This document shows positions 38,816-48,115 of a DNA stretch of 64,000 bases, piece after piece (position 1 is the first letter of the stretch; each line of letters opens with the position of its first letter). The stretch is from positions 590,009-654,008 of the forward strand of contig MKWA01000015.1 in assembly GCA_001899285.1 (NCBI GenBank), given 5' to 3'. Under the pieces are notes generated by a model. That model was not told where the DNA came from and did not search any database. It was given only the letters and a program-made list of their open reading frames with translations. Made by a program: the position numbers and the translations under genes. This stretch comes from Rhizobiales bacterium 64-17 (GTDB lineage: Bacteria; Pseudomonadota; Alphaproteobacteria; Rhizobiales; Xanthobacteraceae).

Positions 38816-39514
38816 ATGTCGATTGTCAACTCGATCCGTTCGCAACTGGTGCCGATCAATGCGGAGGGTTATCCGTTCATCGGCGCGTTCGCACTGGTCA
38901 GCCTGATCCTGTTCTGGATCTGGACGCCGCTCGGCTGGATCGGCACCGTACTCACGCTGTGGTGTGTGTACTTCTTCCGCGATCCGCCGCGGGTGACGCC
39001 GGTGCGCGAGGGGCTGGTCGTCTCGCCGGCCGATGGTCACGTCAGCCTGGTGCAGCCGGCGATCCCGCCGGCCGAACTGGGGCTCGGCAACACGCCGCTG
39101 CCGCGCGTGTCGATCTTCATGAGCGTGTTCGATTGTCACGTGAACCGCAGTCCGCTGTCGGGCCGAGTCGAGCGGATCGTTTATCACCAGGGCAAGTTCA
39201 TCAACGCCGACCTTGACAAGGCGAGCGAAGACAACGAGCGCAACGCGCTGGTCATCACCACGCCGTCGGCGCGCATCGCCGTCGTGCAGATCGCCGGGTT
39301 GGTGGCGCGGCGCATCCTCTGCTTCGTCCGGGAAGGGCATGCGCTGACGGCCGGCGAGCGGTTTGGCATGATCCGCTTCGGCTCGCGGCTCGACGTCTAC
39401 CTGCCGGAAGGCACCATCCCGCTGGTGTCGATCGGCCAGACGGCCATCGCCGGCGAAACCGTGCTGGCCGACCTGCGCGGACAGGACGGCGACCGGGTCT
39501 ATCGGATTGATTGA
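38816..39514 (+). CDS. psd: phosphatidylserine decarboxylase proenzyme
   Basis: The 232-residue proenzyme has two membrane-associated N-terminal segments and the self-cleavage site RFGSR, where S190 becomes the pyruvoyl cofactor. It is the short PSD-A type found in Rhizobiales. It makes phosphatidylethanolamine from the product of PssA, whose gene follows 68 bases later, so psd-pssA form a phospholipid operon together with the preceding exporter gene by spacing. Confidence 0.96.
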   Translation: MSIVNSIRSQLVPINAEGYPFIGAFALVSLILFWIWTPLGWIGTVLTLWCVYFFRDPPRVTPVREGLVVSPADGHVSLVQPAIPPAELGLGNTPLPRVSIFMSVFDCHVNRSPLSGRVERIVYHQGKFINADLDKASEDNERNALVITTPSARIAVVQIAGLVARRILCFVREGHALTAGERFGMIRFGSRLDVYLPEGTIPLVSIGQTAIAGETVLADLRGQDGDRVYRID

Positions 39515-39582
39515 AAGTTAGCCGGGGCCGCGGCCAAAAAGCCCCGTGGTTTTGCCGCAAACTGCGATATAATTTCCGCACC

Positions 39583-40494
39583 ATGGTGTTCAATCCCATC
39601 GACCCGCAAGATACCCGTCAAGACCCGGGCGGGAGCCCGCGCCGCCGCCGTTTCAAGGCGATTCCGGTGCGCATGCTGGTGCCCAATCTGATCACGCTGC
39701 TGGCGCTCTGCGCCGGGCTCACCGCGATCCGGCTCGCCTTCGAGAACAAGCTCGATCTGGCGCTTGCCGGCATCGTCTTCGCCGCGCTGCTCGATGGCAT
39801 CGACGGTCGCGTGGCGCGCATGCTCAAGGGCACGTCCAAGTTCGGTGCCGAACTCGACAGCCTTGCCGACTTCGTCAATTTCGGCGTCGCCCCGGCGCTG
39901 ATCCTCTACTTCTGGGGGCTGCACGATTTCAAATCGTTCGGATGGATCGCTGCGCTGGTTTTCGCCATTTGCGGCGGGCTACGGCTGGCGCGCTTCAATG
40001 TGATGATCGACGATCCGCACAAGCCGGCCTGGGCGGGCAATTTCTTCACCGGCGTCCCGGCGCCGGCTGGCGCGATTGTCGTGCTGTTGCCGATCTATCT
40101 GAATTTCCTCGGCGTGCCGCGCGGCTCGGCGCTTACCGCGTTCTCTCTGGTGTTCGCACTGTTCGTCGCATTCCTGATGGTGTCGCGGCTGCCGGTATTT
40201 TCCGGAAAGCAGGTCGGCAAGCGCGTGCCGACCGAGATGGTGCTGCCGGTGTTCGTCGTCGCGGTGTTGTTCTTTGCGCTGCTGCTGGCTTATCCGTTCG
40301 AGGTGCTGACCGTCGGCACGGTTCTCTATCTCGGTGCGCTGCCGCTCGGCTGGCTCTCGTGGCAGAAGCATGCGCGCGCTGCGGCTGCGCCGCAGCCGCT
40401 GTCTCCCGATCATCCCGTCACAGATTCGCCCGCCGCTTCACCGCCGAATGCGGTCGCGCCGTCGGACACCGAGCGTCCCACCCGCCTCAACTAG
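39583..40494 (+). CDS. pssA: CDP-diacylglycerol-serine O-phosphatidyltransferase
   Basis: The 303-residue membrane enzyme shows the CDP-alcohol phosphotransferase motif D74-G-x2-A-R-x8-G-x3-D-x3-D (to D96) and about eight membrane helices. It makes phosphatidylserine, the substrate of Psd encoded immediately upstream. ATG 39583 matches the usual family start length; the in-frame upstream extension is basic and not conserved-looking. The C-terminal 45 residues are Pro/Ala-rich. An intrinsic terminator for this strand stands inside the convergent aprI gene at 40841. Confidence 0.95.
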   Translation: MVFNPIDPQDTRQDPGGSPRRRRFKAIPVRMLVPNLITLLALCAGLTAIRLAFENKLDLALAGIVFAALLDGIDGRVARMLKGTSKFGAELDSLADFVNFGVAPALILYFWGLHDFKSFGWIAALVFAICGGLRLARFNVMIDDPHKPAWAGNFFTGVPAPAGAIVVLLPIYLNFLGVPRGSALTAFSLVFALFVAFLMVSRLPVFSGKQVGKRVPTEMVLPVFVVAVLFFALLLAYPFEVLTVGTVLYLGALPLGWLSWQKHARAAAAPQPLSPDHPVTDSPAASPPNAVAPSDTERPTRLN

Positions 40495-40500
40495 CGCGGT

Positions 40501-40875
40501 TTATTCGTAGAGGGCCCGCGTCAGTGTAACGGTCTCGCCGGTTTCGGCACGGCCGGTAAATCCATCTTCGCCCGCTGTCAGCCGCGCGAGCGGCACGCTC
40601 TCGCCGTCGAGGATCGTCATCGTGCCGTTGTCGAGGTTATAGCGGCGGCTGGTGAAGAAACGGCCGGGACAGCCGCCTTCCGGTGTGATGCGCCCCTGCG
40701 GCCCGCCAGACAGCGTGAGGCCGCAGGCGGGAGCTTGCGGCATCGACAGCATCCAGCGGCCGGCGAGATCAGCCGGTGAAGCTCCGGCCACGCTCGTCGT
40801 CGCCAGTTGCTGGCTGGCGCAGCCAGTCAGCGACAACAGAAAGCCGGCGGCCAAGGCGCCGCCGGCTTTTTTCAT
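40501..40875 (-). CDS. AprI/Inh-family metalloprotease inhibitor lipoprotein (Omp19-like)
   Basis: A 124-residue lipoprotein: signal MKKAGGALAAGFLLSLTGC with lipobox LTGC (C19), then a beta-barrel inhibitor domain with LAGRW, a disulfide cysteine pair (PACGL ... GGCPG) and RAETGETVTLTR at the end, the layout of Inh and Brucella Omp19. It should protect the periplasm against proteases. ATG 40875 gives a standard lipoprotein signal but has no clear ribosome site; GTG 40902, which overlaps the mmsA stop, is the alternative. Likely co-transcribed with mmsA. Confidence 0.8.
   Translation of the reverse strand: MKKAGGALAAGFLLSLTGCASQQLATTSVAGASPADLAGRWMLSMPQAPACGLTLSGGPQGRITPEGGCPGRFFTSRRYNLDNGTMTILDGESVPLARLTAGEDGFTGRAETGETVTLTRALYE
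40841..40872 (+). terminator. intrinsic terminator for psd-pssA, embedded antisense in aprI
   Basis: On the plus strand AAGCCGGCGGC pairs perfectly with GCCGCCGGCTT (11 bp, 6-base loop) and runs into six T at 40867-40872. It lies 347 bases after the pssA stop and coincides with the first codons of aprI on the other strand. No earlier terminator was seen after pssA. Confidence 0.75.
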
Positions 40876-40898
40876 GCGCTGCGCTGGCGTGCGAATGA

Positions 40899-42395
40899 TC
40901 ACGCCATGGTCGGAATGACGAACTCGGCGCCTTCCTTGGTGCCGGAGGGCCAGCGCTGGGTGATCGTCTTGGTCTTGGTATAGAAGCGGATCGAATCCGG
41001 TCCGTGCTGGTTGAGGTCGCCGTAACCGGACCGCTTCCAGCCGCCGAAGGTGTGATAGGCGAGCGGCACCGGGATCGCGAAGTTGACGCCGACCATGCCG
41101 ACATTGACGCGGTTGGAGAAATCGCGCGCGGTGTCGCCGTCGCGGGTGAAGATCGAGACGCCATTGCCGTATTCATGATCGGACGGCAGCCGGAGTGCCT
41201 CTTCGTAATCCTTGGCGCGGACCACCGACAGAACCGGGCCGAAGATTTCTTCCTTGTAGATCGTCATGTCCGGCGTGACGTGATCAAACAGGCAGCCGCC
41301 AATGAAGTTGCCGTTCTCGTAGCCCTGGAGCTTGAAGTTGCGGCCGTCGACCAGGAGCTTGGCGCCTTCCTTCACGCCGGCGTCGACATAGCTCTTCACC
41401 TTGTTGAGCAGCGCCTTCGTGACCATCGGGCCATAGTCGGCCTGCGGATCGTTGGAGGGGCCGACCTTGAGGCTTTCCACGCGCGGGATCAGTTTCTTGA
41501 CGAGGAGGTCTGCGGTCTTCTCGCCGACCGGGACCGCCACCGAGATCGCCATGCAGCGTTCTCCGGCCGAGCCGTAGCCCGCGCCGATCAGCGCATCGAC
41601 CGCCTGATCCATGTCGGCATCCGGCATGATGACCATATGGTTCTTGGCGCCGCCGAAGCACTGGACGCGCTTTCCGTTGGCGCAGCCCTTCGCATAGATG
41701 TACTCGGCGATATCGGACGAACCGACGAAGCCGATCGCCTTCACGCGCCGATCGTCGAGCAGCGCATCGACCGCGACCTTGTCGCCGTTGACGACGTTGA
41801 GCACGCCCGGCGGCAGGCCGGCTTCCAGGAACAGCTCGGCGATGCGCATCGGCACGCCCGGATCGCGCTCCGACGGCTTGAGGATGAAGGAATTGCCGCA
41901 GGCGATCGCCGGCGCGCATTTCCAGAGCGGGATCATCGCCGGGAAGTTGAACGGGGTGATGCCGGCGACGACACCGAGCGGCTGACGCAGCGAATAGAGA
42001 TCAGTGCCGGTGCCGGCGCTGTCGCTGTGCTCGCCCTTCATCAGATGCGGGATACCGCAGGCAAACTCGACGACTTCGAGGCCGCGCTGGATGTCGCCCT
42101 TGGCGTCGGCGAAGGTCTTTCCGTGCTCGGAGGAGAGCAGGCGGGCGAGGTCGTCATATTCCTTCTGGACCAACTCCAGAAACTTGAACATCACGCGGGC
42201 GCGGCGCTGCGGGTTGACAGCGGCCCAGACCCGCTGCGCTTCCTCGGCATTGGCAACGGCCTGCTCGACCTCGGCCACGGAGGCGAGGGCGACCTTGGCC
42301 TGGACCTCACCGGTGTTCGGGTTGAACACGTCGCTTGACCGGCCGGATGTCCCCTTGACCGCCTTGCCGCCGATAAAATGGCCGATATCCCGCAT
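40899..42395 (-). CDS. mmsA: CoA-acylating methylmalonate-semialdehyde dehydrogenase
   Basis: The 498-residue aldehyde dehydrogenase opens with IGHFIGGKAVKGTSGR and has GAGYGSAGERCMAIS with the catalytic cysteine near residue 286. It lacks the usual general-base Glu motif of hydrolytic ALDHs, in line with MmsA, which uses CoA. It converts methylmalonate semialdehyde to propionyl-CoA in valine and inositol breakdown. ATG 42395 follows AGAGGAG at eight bases; the open frame to 42536 is longer but basic and not family-like. Confidence 0.95.
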   Translation of the reverse strand: MRDIGHFIGGKAVKGTSGRSSDVFNPNTGEVQAKVALASVAEVEQAVANAEEAQRVWAAVNPQRRARVMFKFLELVQKEYDDLARLLSSEHGKTFADAKGDIQRGLEVVEFACGIPHLMKGEHSDSAGTGTDLYSLRQPLGVVAGITPFNFPAMIPLWKCAPAIACGNSFILKPSERDPGVPMRIAELFLEAGLPPGVLNVVNGDKVAVDALLDDRRVKAIGFVGSSDIAEYIYAKGCANGKRVQCFGGAKNHMVIMPDADMDQAVDALIGAGYGSAGERCMAISVAVPVGEKTADLLVKKLIPRVESLKVGPSNDPQADYGPMVTKALLNKVKSYVDAGVKEGAKLLVDGRNFKLQGYENGNFIGGCLFDHVTPDMTIYKEEIFGPVLSVVRAKDYEEALRLPSDHEYGNGVSIFTRDGDTARDFSNRVNVGMVGVNFAIPVPLAYHTFGGWKRSGYGDLNQHGPDSIRFYTKTKTITQRWPSGTKEGAEFVIPTMA

Positions 42396-42611
42396 CCTCG
42401 ATCTCCTCTGCCTCTCGGCCACGCTCAGACGCGCTGCCTCGGCGATCCTTTTAATGGGTTTTGCTGGCCGGTCACGGACGACTTGACGTGCGCCCGCAAG
42501 CGGCCGGTCTGTTTGACCCTTTGTTTTTGCCATCACTTTCGGCGCAAGTCATTGATTTTATTCATGGTCGCTGGCTATCGACTATAGACATAAATCGAAT
42601 AGACGACGTGT

Positions 42612-42634
42612 TTGCACCATCAGCCTTGGTGCAA
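42612..42634. promoter_or_regulatory. inverted repeat TTGCACCA-N7-TGGTGCAA (possible operator)
   Basis: Perfect 8-bp arms separated by 7 bases, centred about 228 bases upstream of mmsA and 127 bases upstream of motA. The spacing suits a dimeric regulator. Which gene it serves cannot be decided. Confidence 0.4.
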
Positions 42635-42645
42635 GCCATCATTCA

Positions 42646-42665
42646 AACCGCGGGAAATCGCGGTT
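42646..42665. promoter_or_regulatory. inverted repeat AACCGCG-N6-CGCGGTT next to the CtrA box
   Basis: Perfect 7-bp arms; the last two bases of the right arm are the first two of the CtrA-type box. It could be a second regulator site or part of the motA leader. No T-run follows, so it is not a terminator. Confidence 0.35.
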
Positions 42666-42678
42666 AACGCCGCTTTAA
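42664..42678. promoter_or_regulatory. CtrA-type box upstream of motA
   Basis: TTAA-CGCCGCT-TTAA matches the CtrA consensus TTAA-N7-TTAA exactly, 71 bases upstream of the motA start. CtrA controls motility genes in many alphaproteobacteria. Confidence 0.5.
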
Positions 42679-42749
42679 TCGGGCCGATCTAGGTTTAGGG
42701 GACCACCCGAGCGGCATTTTCTAAGCGCTTTTTCGACGGAGCAGATCGC

Positions 42750-43532
42750 ATGGATATCACCACCGGCCTTGGGCTGATCGCCGGTGTGATCACGATCGTC
42801 ACGCTCATTCTGATGGGCGGCGATCTGCGCATGTTCTACGACATGCACGCCATCATCATCATTTTCGGCGGTTCGTTCTCCGCGACACTGATCCGCTTTC
42901 CGTTGGTGGCGATCCTGCACGGCCTGCCGCTCGGCATGAAGTTCGCCTTCACGATGCGGCGCACGACCCAGCGCGAACTGGTCGACGAAATCGCCGGTCT
43001 GGCCGAGATTGTCCGCAAGCAGGGGCCGATCGGGCTGGAGAAGGCAACGGTCGACGATCCGTTTCTCGCCAAGGGTATCCGCTTCGTTGCCGACGGTTAT
43101 GACGGCGACTTCATCCGCGACAATCTGGAGCGCGACCGCGACAACTTCCTGACCCATCTCGACGAAGGGCAGAAGATCTACCGCGCCATCGGCGATTGCG
43201 CGCCGGCCTTCGGCATGATCGGCACGCTGCTCGGCATGGTGCAAATGTTCGCCAACATGACCGATCCGTCCAAGCTCGGCCCGTTCATGGCGGTCGCGTT
43301 GCTTGCGACGCTCTACGGCGCGCTGGTCGCCAACCTGTTCTGTCTCCCGATCGCCGACAAACTGCACGTCAAGCTGGTCGACGAGGAGGTCAACCGCACG
43401 CTGATCATCGACGGCGTGCTGATGATGCGCGAAGCAAAGAGCCCGACGCTGGTGCGTGAGATGCTGCTCGCCTATCTGCCCGAGAAGCATCGTCACAGTG
43501 CCGATGAAGAGGCAGCTGCCGTCGCGGCTTAA
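42750..43532 (+). CDS. motA: MotA-family flagellar stator protein
   Basis: The 260-residue product has four membrane helices in the MotA/PomA layout: two at the N-terminus (about 5-25 and 32-50), a cytoplasmic loop with many charged residues (about 75-145), and two later helices with GDCAPAFGMIGTLLGMVQMF and FMAVALLATLYGALVANLFCLPIA. It resembles the PomA-like branch. It forms the ion channel with the MotB protein encoded 26 bases later. No other flagellar gene is in the window; a CtrA-type box precedes it. Confidence 0.9.
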   Translation: MDITTGLGLIAGVITIVTLILMGGDLRMFYDMHAIIIIFGGSFSATLIRFPLVAILHGLPLGMKFAFTMRRTTQRELVDEIAGLAEIVRKQGPIGLEKATVDDPFLAKGIRFVADGYDGDFIRDNLERDRDNFLTHLDEGQKIYRAIGDCAPAFGMIGTLLGMVQMFANMTDPSKLGPFMAVALLATLYGALVANLFCLPIADKLHVKLVDEEVNRTLIIDGVLMMREAKSPTLVREMLLAYLPEKHRHSADEEAAAVAA

Positions 43533-43558
43533 GCCCGCGCCGGCGCTGAGCACGCTTC

Positions 43559-44383
43559 ATGGCGAAGAAACGCGGCGGACATGCAGGCGGACACGGTTGG
43601 TTCGTAACGTTCGCCGATCTTATGGCTCTGCTGATGAGCTTCTTCGTCATGCTCGTCGCGTTCTCGACCCAGGATCAGGCGAAGCTGCAAGTCGTCGCCG
43701 GCTCGATGCGCGATGCATTCGGCGTGCAGGATAAGGTCCGCTATTCGGGCATCGTCGAGATTCCCGGATTGCCAACGCGGCCGCGGCTCAAGAACGCCGC
43801 GAACATCACGCCGGATGAAGCGTCGGCGACGCCGAGCGCGGACGAGAAAGACCACAACCGCACCTATGGCGCGCGGCTCGATCAGGATCGGCAGTTCGCG
43901 CTGGCGGCCGCATCGCTGCGCCAGGCGCTGCAGGACTTGCCCGAGATCAACGAAGCCTCGAAACATGTGATGATCGAGGAAACCAAGAACGGTCTCAACA
44001 TCGAAATCGTCGATCAGGATGGCCGCTCGATGTTCGCGGAAGGCTCGAAGGAGCCAAACGAACGTACGCGCAAATTGATCGCCAAAATGACGCCGGCGCT
44101 CAAACAAATGCCGTACCGCCTGTCGATCACCGGCCACACCGCGACGACCCGGATACCACCGAAGCCGGGTTACGGTGCCTGGGAACTTTCCGCCGACCGG
44201 GCCAATGCGATCCGGCAGATTCTGGAGCAGGAAGGGCTGCGTTCCGGGAATATCTTTATGGTGGCAGGCAAGTCCGATACGGAACCGCTGTTTCCGGACA
44301 ATCCCTCCCTGTCCTCAAACCGGCGCGTCACCATCACTTTGATGCGGGAAGCTCCGCCGATACCGGTCGATTTCCGGCCCTGA
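43559..44383 (+). CDS. motB: MotB-family stator protein with OmpA-like peptidoglycan-binding domain
   Basis: The 274-residue protein has a short cytoplasmic head, one membrane helix (about 14-36) with the essential ion-conducting aspartate D20 in FADLMALLMSFFVM, a linker, and a C-terminal OmpA-like domain (about 130-265) with the ITGHTATT and LSADRANAIRQIL motifs that bind peptidoglycan. It pairs with MotA as stator. The pair is complete and looks functional. Confidence 0.92.
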   Translation: MAKKRGGHAGGHGWFVTFADLMALLMSFFVMLVAFSTQDQAKLQVVAGSMRDAFGVQDKVRYSGIVEIPGLPTRPRLKNAANITPDEASATPSADEKDHNRTYGARLDQDRQFALAAASLRQALQDLPEINEASKHVMIEETKNGLNIEIVDQDGRSMFAEGSKEPNERTRKLIAKMTPALKQMPYRLSITGHTATTRIPPKPGYGAWELSADRANAIRQILEQEGLRSGNIFMVAGKSDTEPLFPDNPSLSSNRRVTITLMREAPPIPVDFRP

Positions 44384-44525
44384 GCAGCCATTTTCCGCTG
44401 AAAATTCATATCGGTTGTGCGGCGACCTGATAGGCGCGGTCGGCGGGCATGATATAAGCGCGTCCTTGCGCAACCGGCCCTTTCGGGGCGCTGATCGAGG
44501 CCCGAGAGGGGCTTAAGCGGGACGA

Positions 44526-46433
44526 ATGACGCAGACGACCAACGACGCCGCGCCACAGGAAGCCGCAACTCCGCCGACCCCTCCCAGCGTCTTGGCGCTG
44601 GCGCTCGGCAGTGTCGGGGTGGTCTACGGCGATATCGGCACCAGCCCGCTCTATGCGTTCCGAGAGGCGGTTCACGCGGCGAGCGCCGAGCATGGATTGA
44701 CGCGCGAGGTCGTGCTCGGCGTCCTGTCGCTGATCCTGTGGTCGCTGATCATCACGGTGACGCTGAAATACGTCCTGGTGCTGCTGCGCGCCGACAACAA
44801 CGGGGAGGGCGGAACGCTCTCGCTGACGGCGCTGGCGACCCGCGCGCTTGGCCGGCGCACGGCGCTGGTCTTTCTGCTCGGTGTGATCGGCGCCGCGATG
44901 TTTCTCGGCGACAGCGTCATCACGCCGGCGATTTCCGTGCTCTCGGCGGTGGAAGGTCTGAAGCTCGTCAACCCCGGTTTCGCCGATTATGTGGTGCCGA
45001 TCTCCTTGCTGATCCTGGTCGGCCTTTTCGCGGCGCAAAGTCATGGCACGGCGCGCGTCGCGGCGCTGTTCGGCCCGATCATGGCGATCTGGTTTGTCAC
45101 CATCGCCATCGCCGGGCTGCTGCATATCGGCGACGATCCACGCGTCCTCTATGCGATCAATCCGCAATATGCGGTCGCCTTTGTCGCGCAACACGGCCAT
45201 ATCGGCCTGATCGCGCTTGGCGCGGTGTTCCTGTGCGTCACCGGCGGCGAAGCCTTATATGCGGATCTTGGCCATTTCGGTCGCAAGCCGATCCAGGTCG
45301 CGTGGTTGTCGCTGGTGTTGCCGGCGCTGCTGCTCAACTATTTCGGGCAGGGCGCGCGGGTTCTGTCCGATGCGTCGGCGCTGGAAAATCCGTTCTTCCG
45401 TTTGTTGCCGGACGTGATGGTGATGCCGATGGTGATCCTCGCCACGGCAGCCACCGTGATCGCCAGCCAGGCGGTCATCACCGGCGCTTATTCGCTGGTG
45501 CATCAGGCGATCCAGCTTGGTCTCCTGCCGCGGCTCGCGATCCTGCACACCTCCGCCTCGCATGTCGGGCAAATCTACATTCCGCGCGTGACCATCGCGC
45601 TGTTCATCGGCGTCGTGCTGCTGATCGGTTTGTTCCGCACGTCGAGCGCTCTCTCGCATGCCTACGGCATCGCGGTGGCGACGACGATGGTGGTCGATGG
45701 TTTGCTGGCGTTCATCGTCGCGTGGAAATTGTGGAAGCTGAAGCTGTGGCAGGCGGCGCTGCTGATGGTGCCGTTTATCTTCGTCGACATGGTGTTTTTC
45801 TCGGCGAACTTGCTGAAGCTGTTTGAGGGCGCGTGGGTGCCGATCCTGTTTGGCGCGGTGATGGTGCTGCTGATCCTGACCTGGCGCCGCGGTACCAATC
45901 TCCTGTCCAGCAAGACCCGCCGGACCGAGGTGCCGCTCGATACCTTGCTGCGCAGTCTCGAGAAGAAGCCGCCGCATATCGTTCCGGGAACGGCCGTGTT
46001 CTTCACCAGCACCCCGGACTTCGCGCCGACCGCGCTGTTGCACAATCTCAAGCACAACAAGGTGCTGCACGAAAAGAACGTCATCCTGACGATCCATGTC
46101 TCCGACACGCCGCGCGTGTCCGAGGACGAGCGGGTGCAGATTGCGCCGGTGTCCGAGCGTTTCCAGCGCGTGGTGCTGCGGTTCGGCTACATGGAAGAGC
46201 CGAACGTGCCCAAGGCGTTGGCGATCGCCCGCAAACACGGCTGGCAGTTCGACATCATGTCGACGTCGTTCTTCCTGTCGCGGCGGGCGCTCAAGCCGTC
46301 GCCGCAGTCCGGCATGCCGGCGTGGCAGGACCGCCTGTTCATCGGTCTGGCACGCACGTCGAGCGATGCCACCGACTTCTTCCAGATTCCGACCGGCCGC
46401 GTGGTCGAAGTCGGCACCCAGGTGACCATCTAG
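44526..46433 (+). CDS. kup: Kup-family potassium uptake protein
   Basis: The 635-residue transporter has about 12 membrane helices with the Kup signature [17 protein letters not shown] near the N-terminus and a cytoplasmic C-terminal domain (about 470-635). It imports K+ with H+. A single kup copy is seen here. It is preceded by 142 bases in which short GC-rich inverted repeats occur but no riboswitch type was recognised. The second copy of the hairpin repeat begins two bases after its stop. Confidence 0.96.
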   Translation: MTQTTNDAAPQEAATPPTPPSVLALALGSVGVVYGDIGTSPLYAFREAVHAASAEHGLTREVVLGVLSLILWSLIITVTLKYVLVLLRADNNGEGGTLSLTALATRALGRRTALVFLLGVIGAAMFLGDSVITPAISVLSAVEGLKLVNPGFADYVVPISLLILVGLFAAQSHGTARVAALFGPIMAIWFVTIAIAGLLHIGDDPRVLYAINPQYAVAFVAQHGHIGLIALGAVFLCVTGGEALYADLGHFGRKPIQVAWLSLVLPALLLNYFGQGARVLSDASALENPFFRLLPDVMVMPMVILATAATVIASQAVITGAYSLVHQAIQLGLLPRLAILHTSASHVGQIYIPRVTIALFIGVVLLIGLFRTSSALSHAYGIAVATTMVVDGLLAFIVAWKLWKLKLWQAALLMVPFIFVDMVFFSANLLKLFEGAWVPILFGAVMVLLILTWRRGTNLLSSKTRRTEVPLDTLLRSLEKKPPHIVPGTAVFFTSTPDFAPTALLHNLKHNKVLHEKNVILTIHVSDTPRVSEDERVQIAPVSERFQRVVLRFGYMEEPNVPKALAIARKHGWQFDIMSTSFFLSRRALKPSPQSGMPAWQDRLFIGLARTSSDATDFFQIPTGRVVEVGTQVTI

Positions 46434-46435
46434 GG

Positions 46436-46478
46436 CGTGATCCGGAAAAGTGGGAACCGGTTTTCCGCAAAGATCACG
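46436..46478. repeat. intergenic palindromic repeat, copy 2
   Basis: A 43-base element with perfect outer arms CGTGATC/GATCACG and inner arms CGGAAAA/TTTTCCG around AACCGGTT, clearly related to the element at 24027-24075 and in the same orientation. It begins two bases after the kup stop codon, as copy 1 begins at the hmgA stop. Confidence 0.85.
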
Positions 46479-46591
46479 TTCCCCAAAAAACGGGCCACGA
46501 GCCGCTTCAATTTCCACGATTCCGACTCTAGCGGGCGTTGCCGGGTTGCCCTAGAACGGGCGCCAACAGCCCTGTCACGGAGTGTGTTGCG

Positions 46592-46936
46592 ATGGCCGGC
46601 GAGCCCAAGGTTCACGATCTGACGCCCGAGGAGGTTGCCCGCGGGCTGACCGAGGGGCGCATGCTTCTGGTCGATGTGCGCGAGCCGAACGAGATCGCCG
46701 TCGAAGCCTATCCCGAGGGCGTGGTCGTGCCGTTGTCGCAATTCGATCCCGCCGCGATCCCGGACCCGGATGGCCGCACCGTGGTGTTCGCCTGCCGCTC
46801 CGGCAAGCGTTCGGTGACCGCCTCGCTCGCCGCGCAGGAGCGGGGATATCCCTACGACCACCATCTGGCGGGGGGTATGCTTGGCTGGAAAGCGGCCGGA
46901 CTGCCGACCAAAACTGACACGAACAAGACCGGCTGA
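46592..46936 (+). CDS. single-domain rhodanese-like protein
   Basis: The 114-residue product is one rhodanese fold, with the active-site loop CRSGKRS starting at C68, which would carry a persulfide. It lies 10 bases before the aminotransferase gene, so a joint sulfur or amino-acid function is plausible. ATG 46592 follows CGGAG; the open frame starting at 46538 overlaps the repeat-proximal spacer and lacks similarity. Confidence 0.9.
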   Translation: MAGEPKVHDLTPEEVARGLTEGRMLLVDVREPNEIAVEAYPEGVVVPLSQFDPAAIPDPDGRTVVFACRSGKRSVTASLAAQERGYPYDHHLAGGMLGWKAAGLPTKTDTNKTG

Positions 46937-46945
46937 CCTGCCATC

Positions 46946-48103
46946 ATGAACCCGATCTTCGCCGGTCTGCCGGTTTCGGTGTTCGAGGTCATGTCCGGCC
47001 TCGCGCGCGACCACGCGGCGGTCAATCTGGGGCAGGGCTTTCCCGACGATCCGGGACCGGAAGATGTCCGACGCAAGGCCGCCGAAGCCGTAGTCTCCGG
47101 CTGGAACCAGTATCCGCCGATGCTCGGCCTGCCCGAATTGCGCCAGGCCGTCGCTGCGCATTATCAGCACTGGCAGAACCTCACCCTCGATCCCGACCGC
47201 GAGATCATGATCACCTCCGGCGCGACCGAGGCACTGGCCGGCGCGTTGATGGCGCTGATTGAGCCGGGCGACGAGGTGGTGCTGTTCCAGCCGCTCTACG
47301 ATGCCTATCTGCCGCTGGTGCAGCGCGCCGGCGGCGTGCCGAAGTTCGTGCGGCTCGAACCGCCGCACTGGCGCTTCACCGACGAGATGCTGGAGCGCGC
47401 GTTCTCGCCGAAAACGAAGGTCGTGCTGTTCAACAATCCGCTCAATCCGACCGGCACGGTCTATGCGCGCGAGGATTTGGAGCGGCTCGCCGCGTTCTGT
47501 CAGCGCTACGACGCCATCGCCGTTTGCGACGAGGTCTGGGAGCACGTGATCTTCGACGGCCGCGCTCATCTGCCGCTGATCGCGATCGACGGCATGCGCG
47601 AGCGCTGCGTCAAAGTCGGCTCGGCCGGCAAGATTTTCTCGCTCACCGGGTGGAAGGTCGGCTTCGTCTGCGCCGCGCCGCAGGTGTTGCGCGTGCTGGC
47701 GAAGGCGCATCAATACATCACCTTCACCACGCCGCCGAACCTGCAGGTTGCCGTTGCCTACGGCCTCGCCAAGGCCGACGACTATTTCACGACGATGCGC
47801 GCCGACTTCCAACGCAGCCGCGACCGGTTCGCCGACGGGCTGCGGACGCTCGGTTTTCCGACACTCGACGCGCAGGGTACGTATTTTCTCAACGTCGATC
47901 TGGCGCCGCTAGGTCTCAATCAGGACGACGAGACGTTCTGCAAACGGCTCGTCACCGAGCACAAGGTCGCTGCGATCCCGGTGTCGGCGTTCTATGCCGA
48001 CGACCCGATCCGCTCGGTGGTGCGGTTCTGTTTTGCCAAGCGCGACGCGACACTCGACGCGGCGCTGGAGAAGCTCGCCGGCGTGTTGCCACGCGCGGGG
48101 TAA
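46946..48103 (+). CDS. class I PLP-dependent aminotransferase
   Basis: A 385-residue fold-type I enzyme with NLGQGFPDDPGP at the N-terminus, NNPLNPTGTVY near 162, the aspartate in AVCDEVWEHV and the PLP lysine near 229 in GSAGKIFSLTGWK. The GQGFPD and FSLTGWKVGF patterns are those of the kynurenine/methionine/glutamine aminotransferase subgroup (YbdL-like). The exact amino donor is not readable. The polyamine-binding protein gene follows by 12 bases. Confidence 0.92.
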   Translation: MNPIFAGLPVSVFEVMSGLARDHAAVNLGQGFPDDPGPEDVRRKAAEAVVSGWNQYPPMLGLPELRQAVAAHYQHWQNLTLDPDREIMITSGATEALAGALMALIEPGDEVVLFQPLYDAYLPLVQRAGGVPKFVRLEPPHWRFTDEMLERAFSPKTKVVLFNNPLNPTGTVYAREDLERLAAFCQRYDAIAVCDEVWEHVIFDGRAHLPLIAIDGMRERCVKVGSAGKIFSLTGWKVGFVCAAPQVLRVLAKAHQYITFTTPPNLQVAVAYGLAKADDYFTTMRADFQRSRDRFADGLRTLGFPTLDAQGTYFLNVDLAPLGLNQDDETFCKRLVTEHKVAAIPVSAFYADDPIRSVVRFCFAKRDATLDAALEKLAGVLPRAG

Positions 48104-48115
48104 GGAGAGAGAACG

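Larger units (their letters stand above)
42396..42749. other. 354-base divergent intergenic region between mmsA and motA
   Basis: No gene is recognised. The region is AT-richer than its flanks and holds two perfect inverted repeats (42612-42634 and 42646-42665) and a CtrA-type box (42664-42678) on the motA side. The mmsA-proximal half shows nothing beyond the mmsA ribosome site. Confidence 0.6.
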
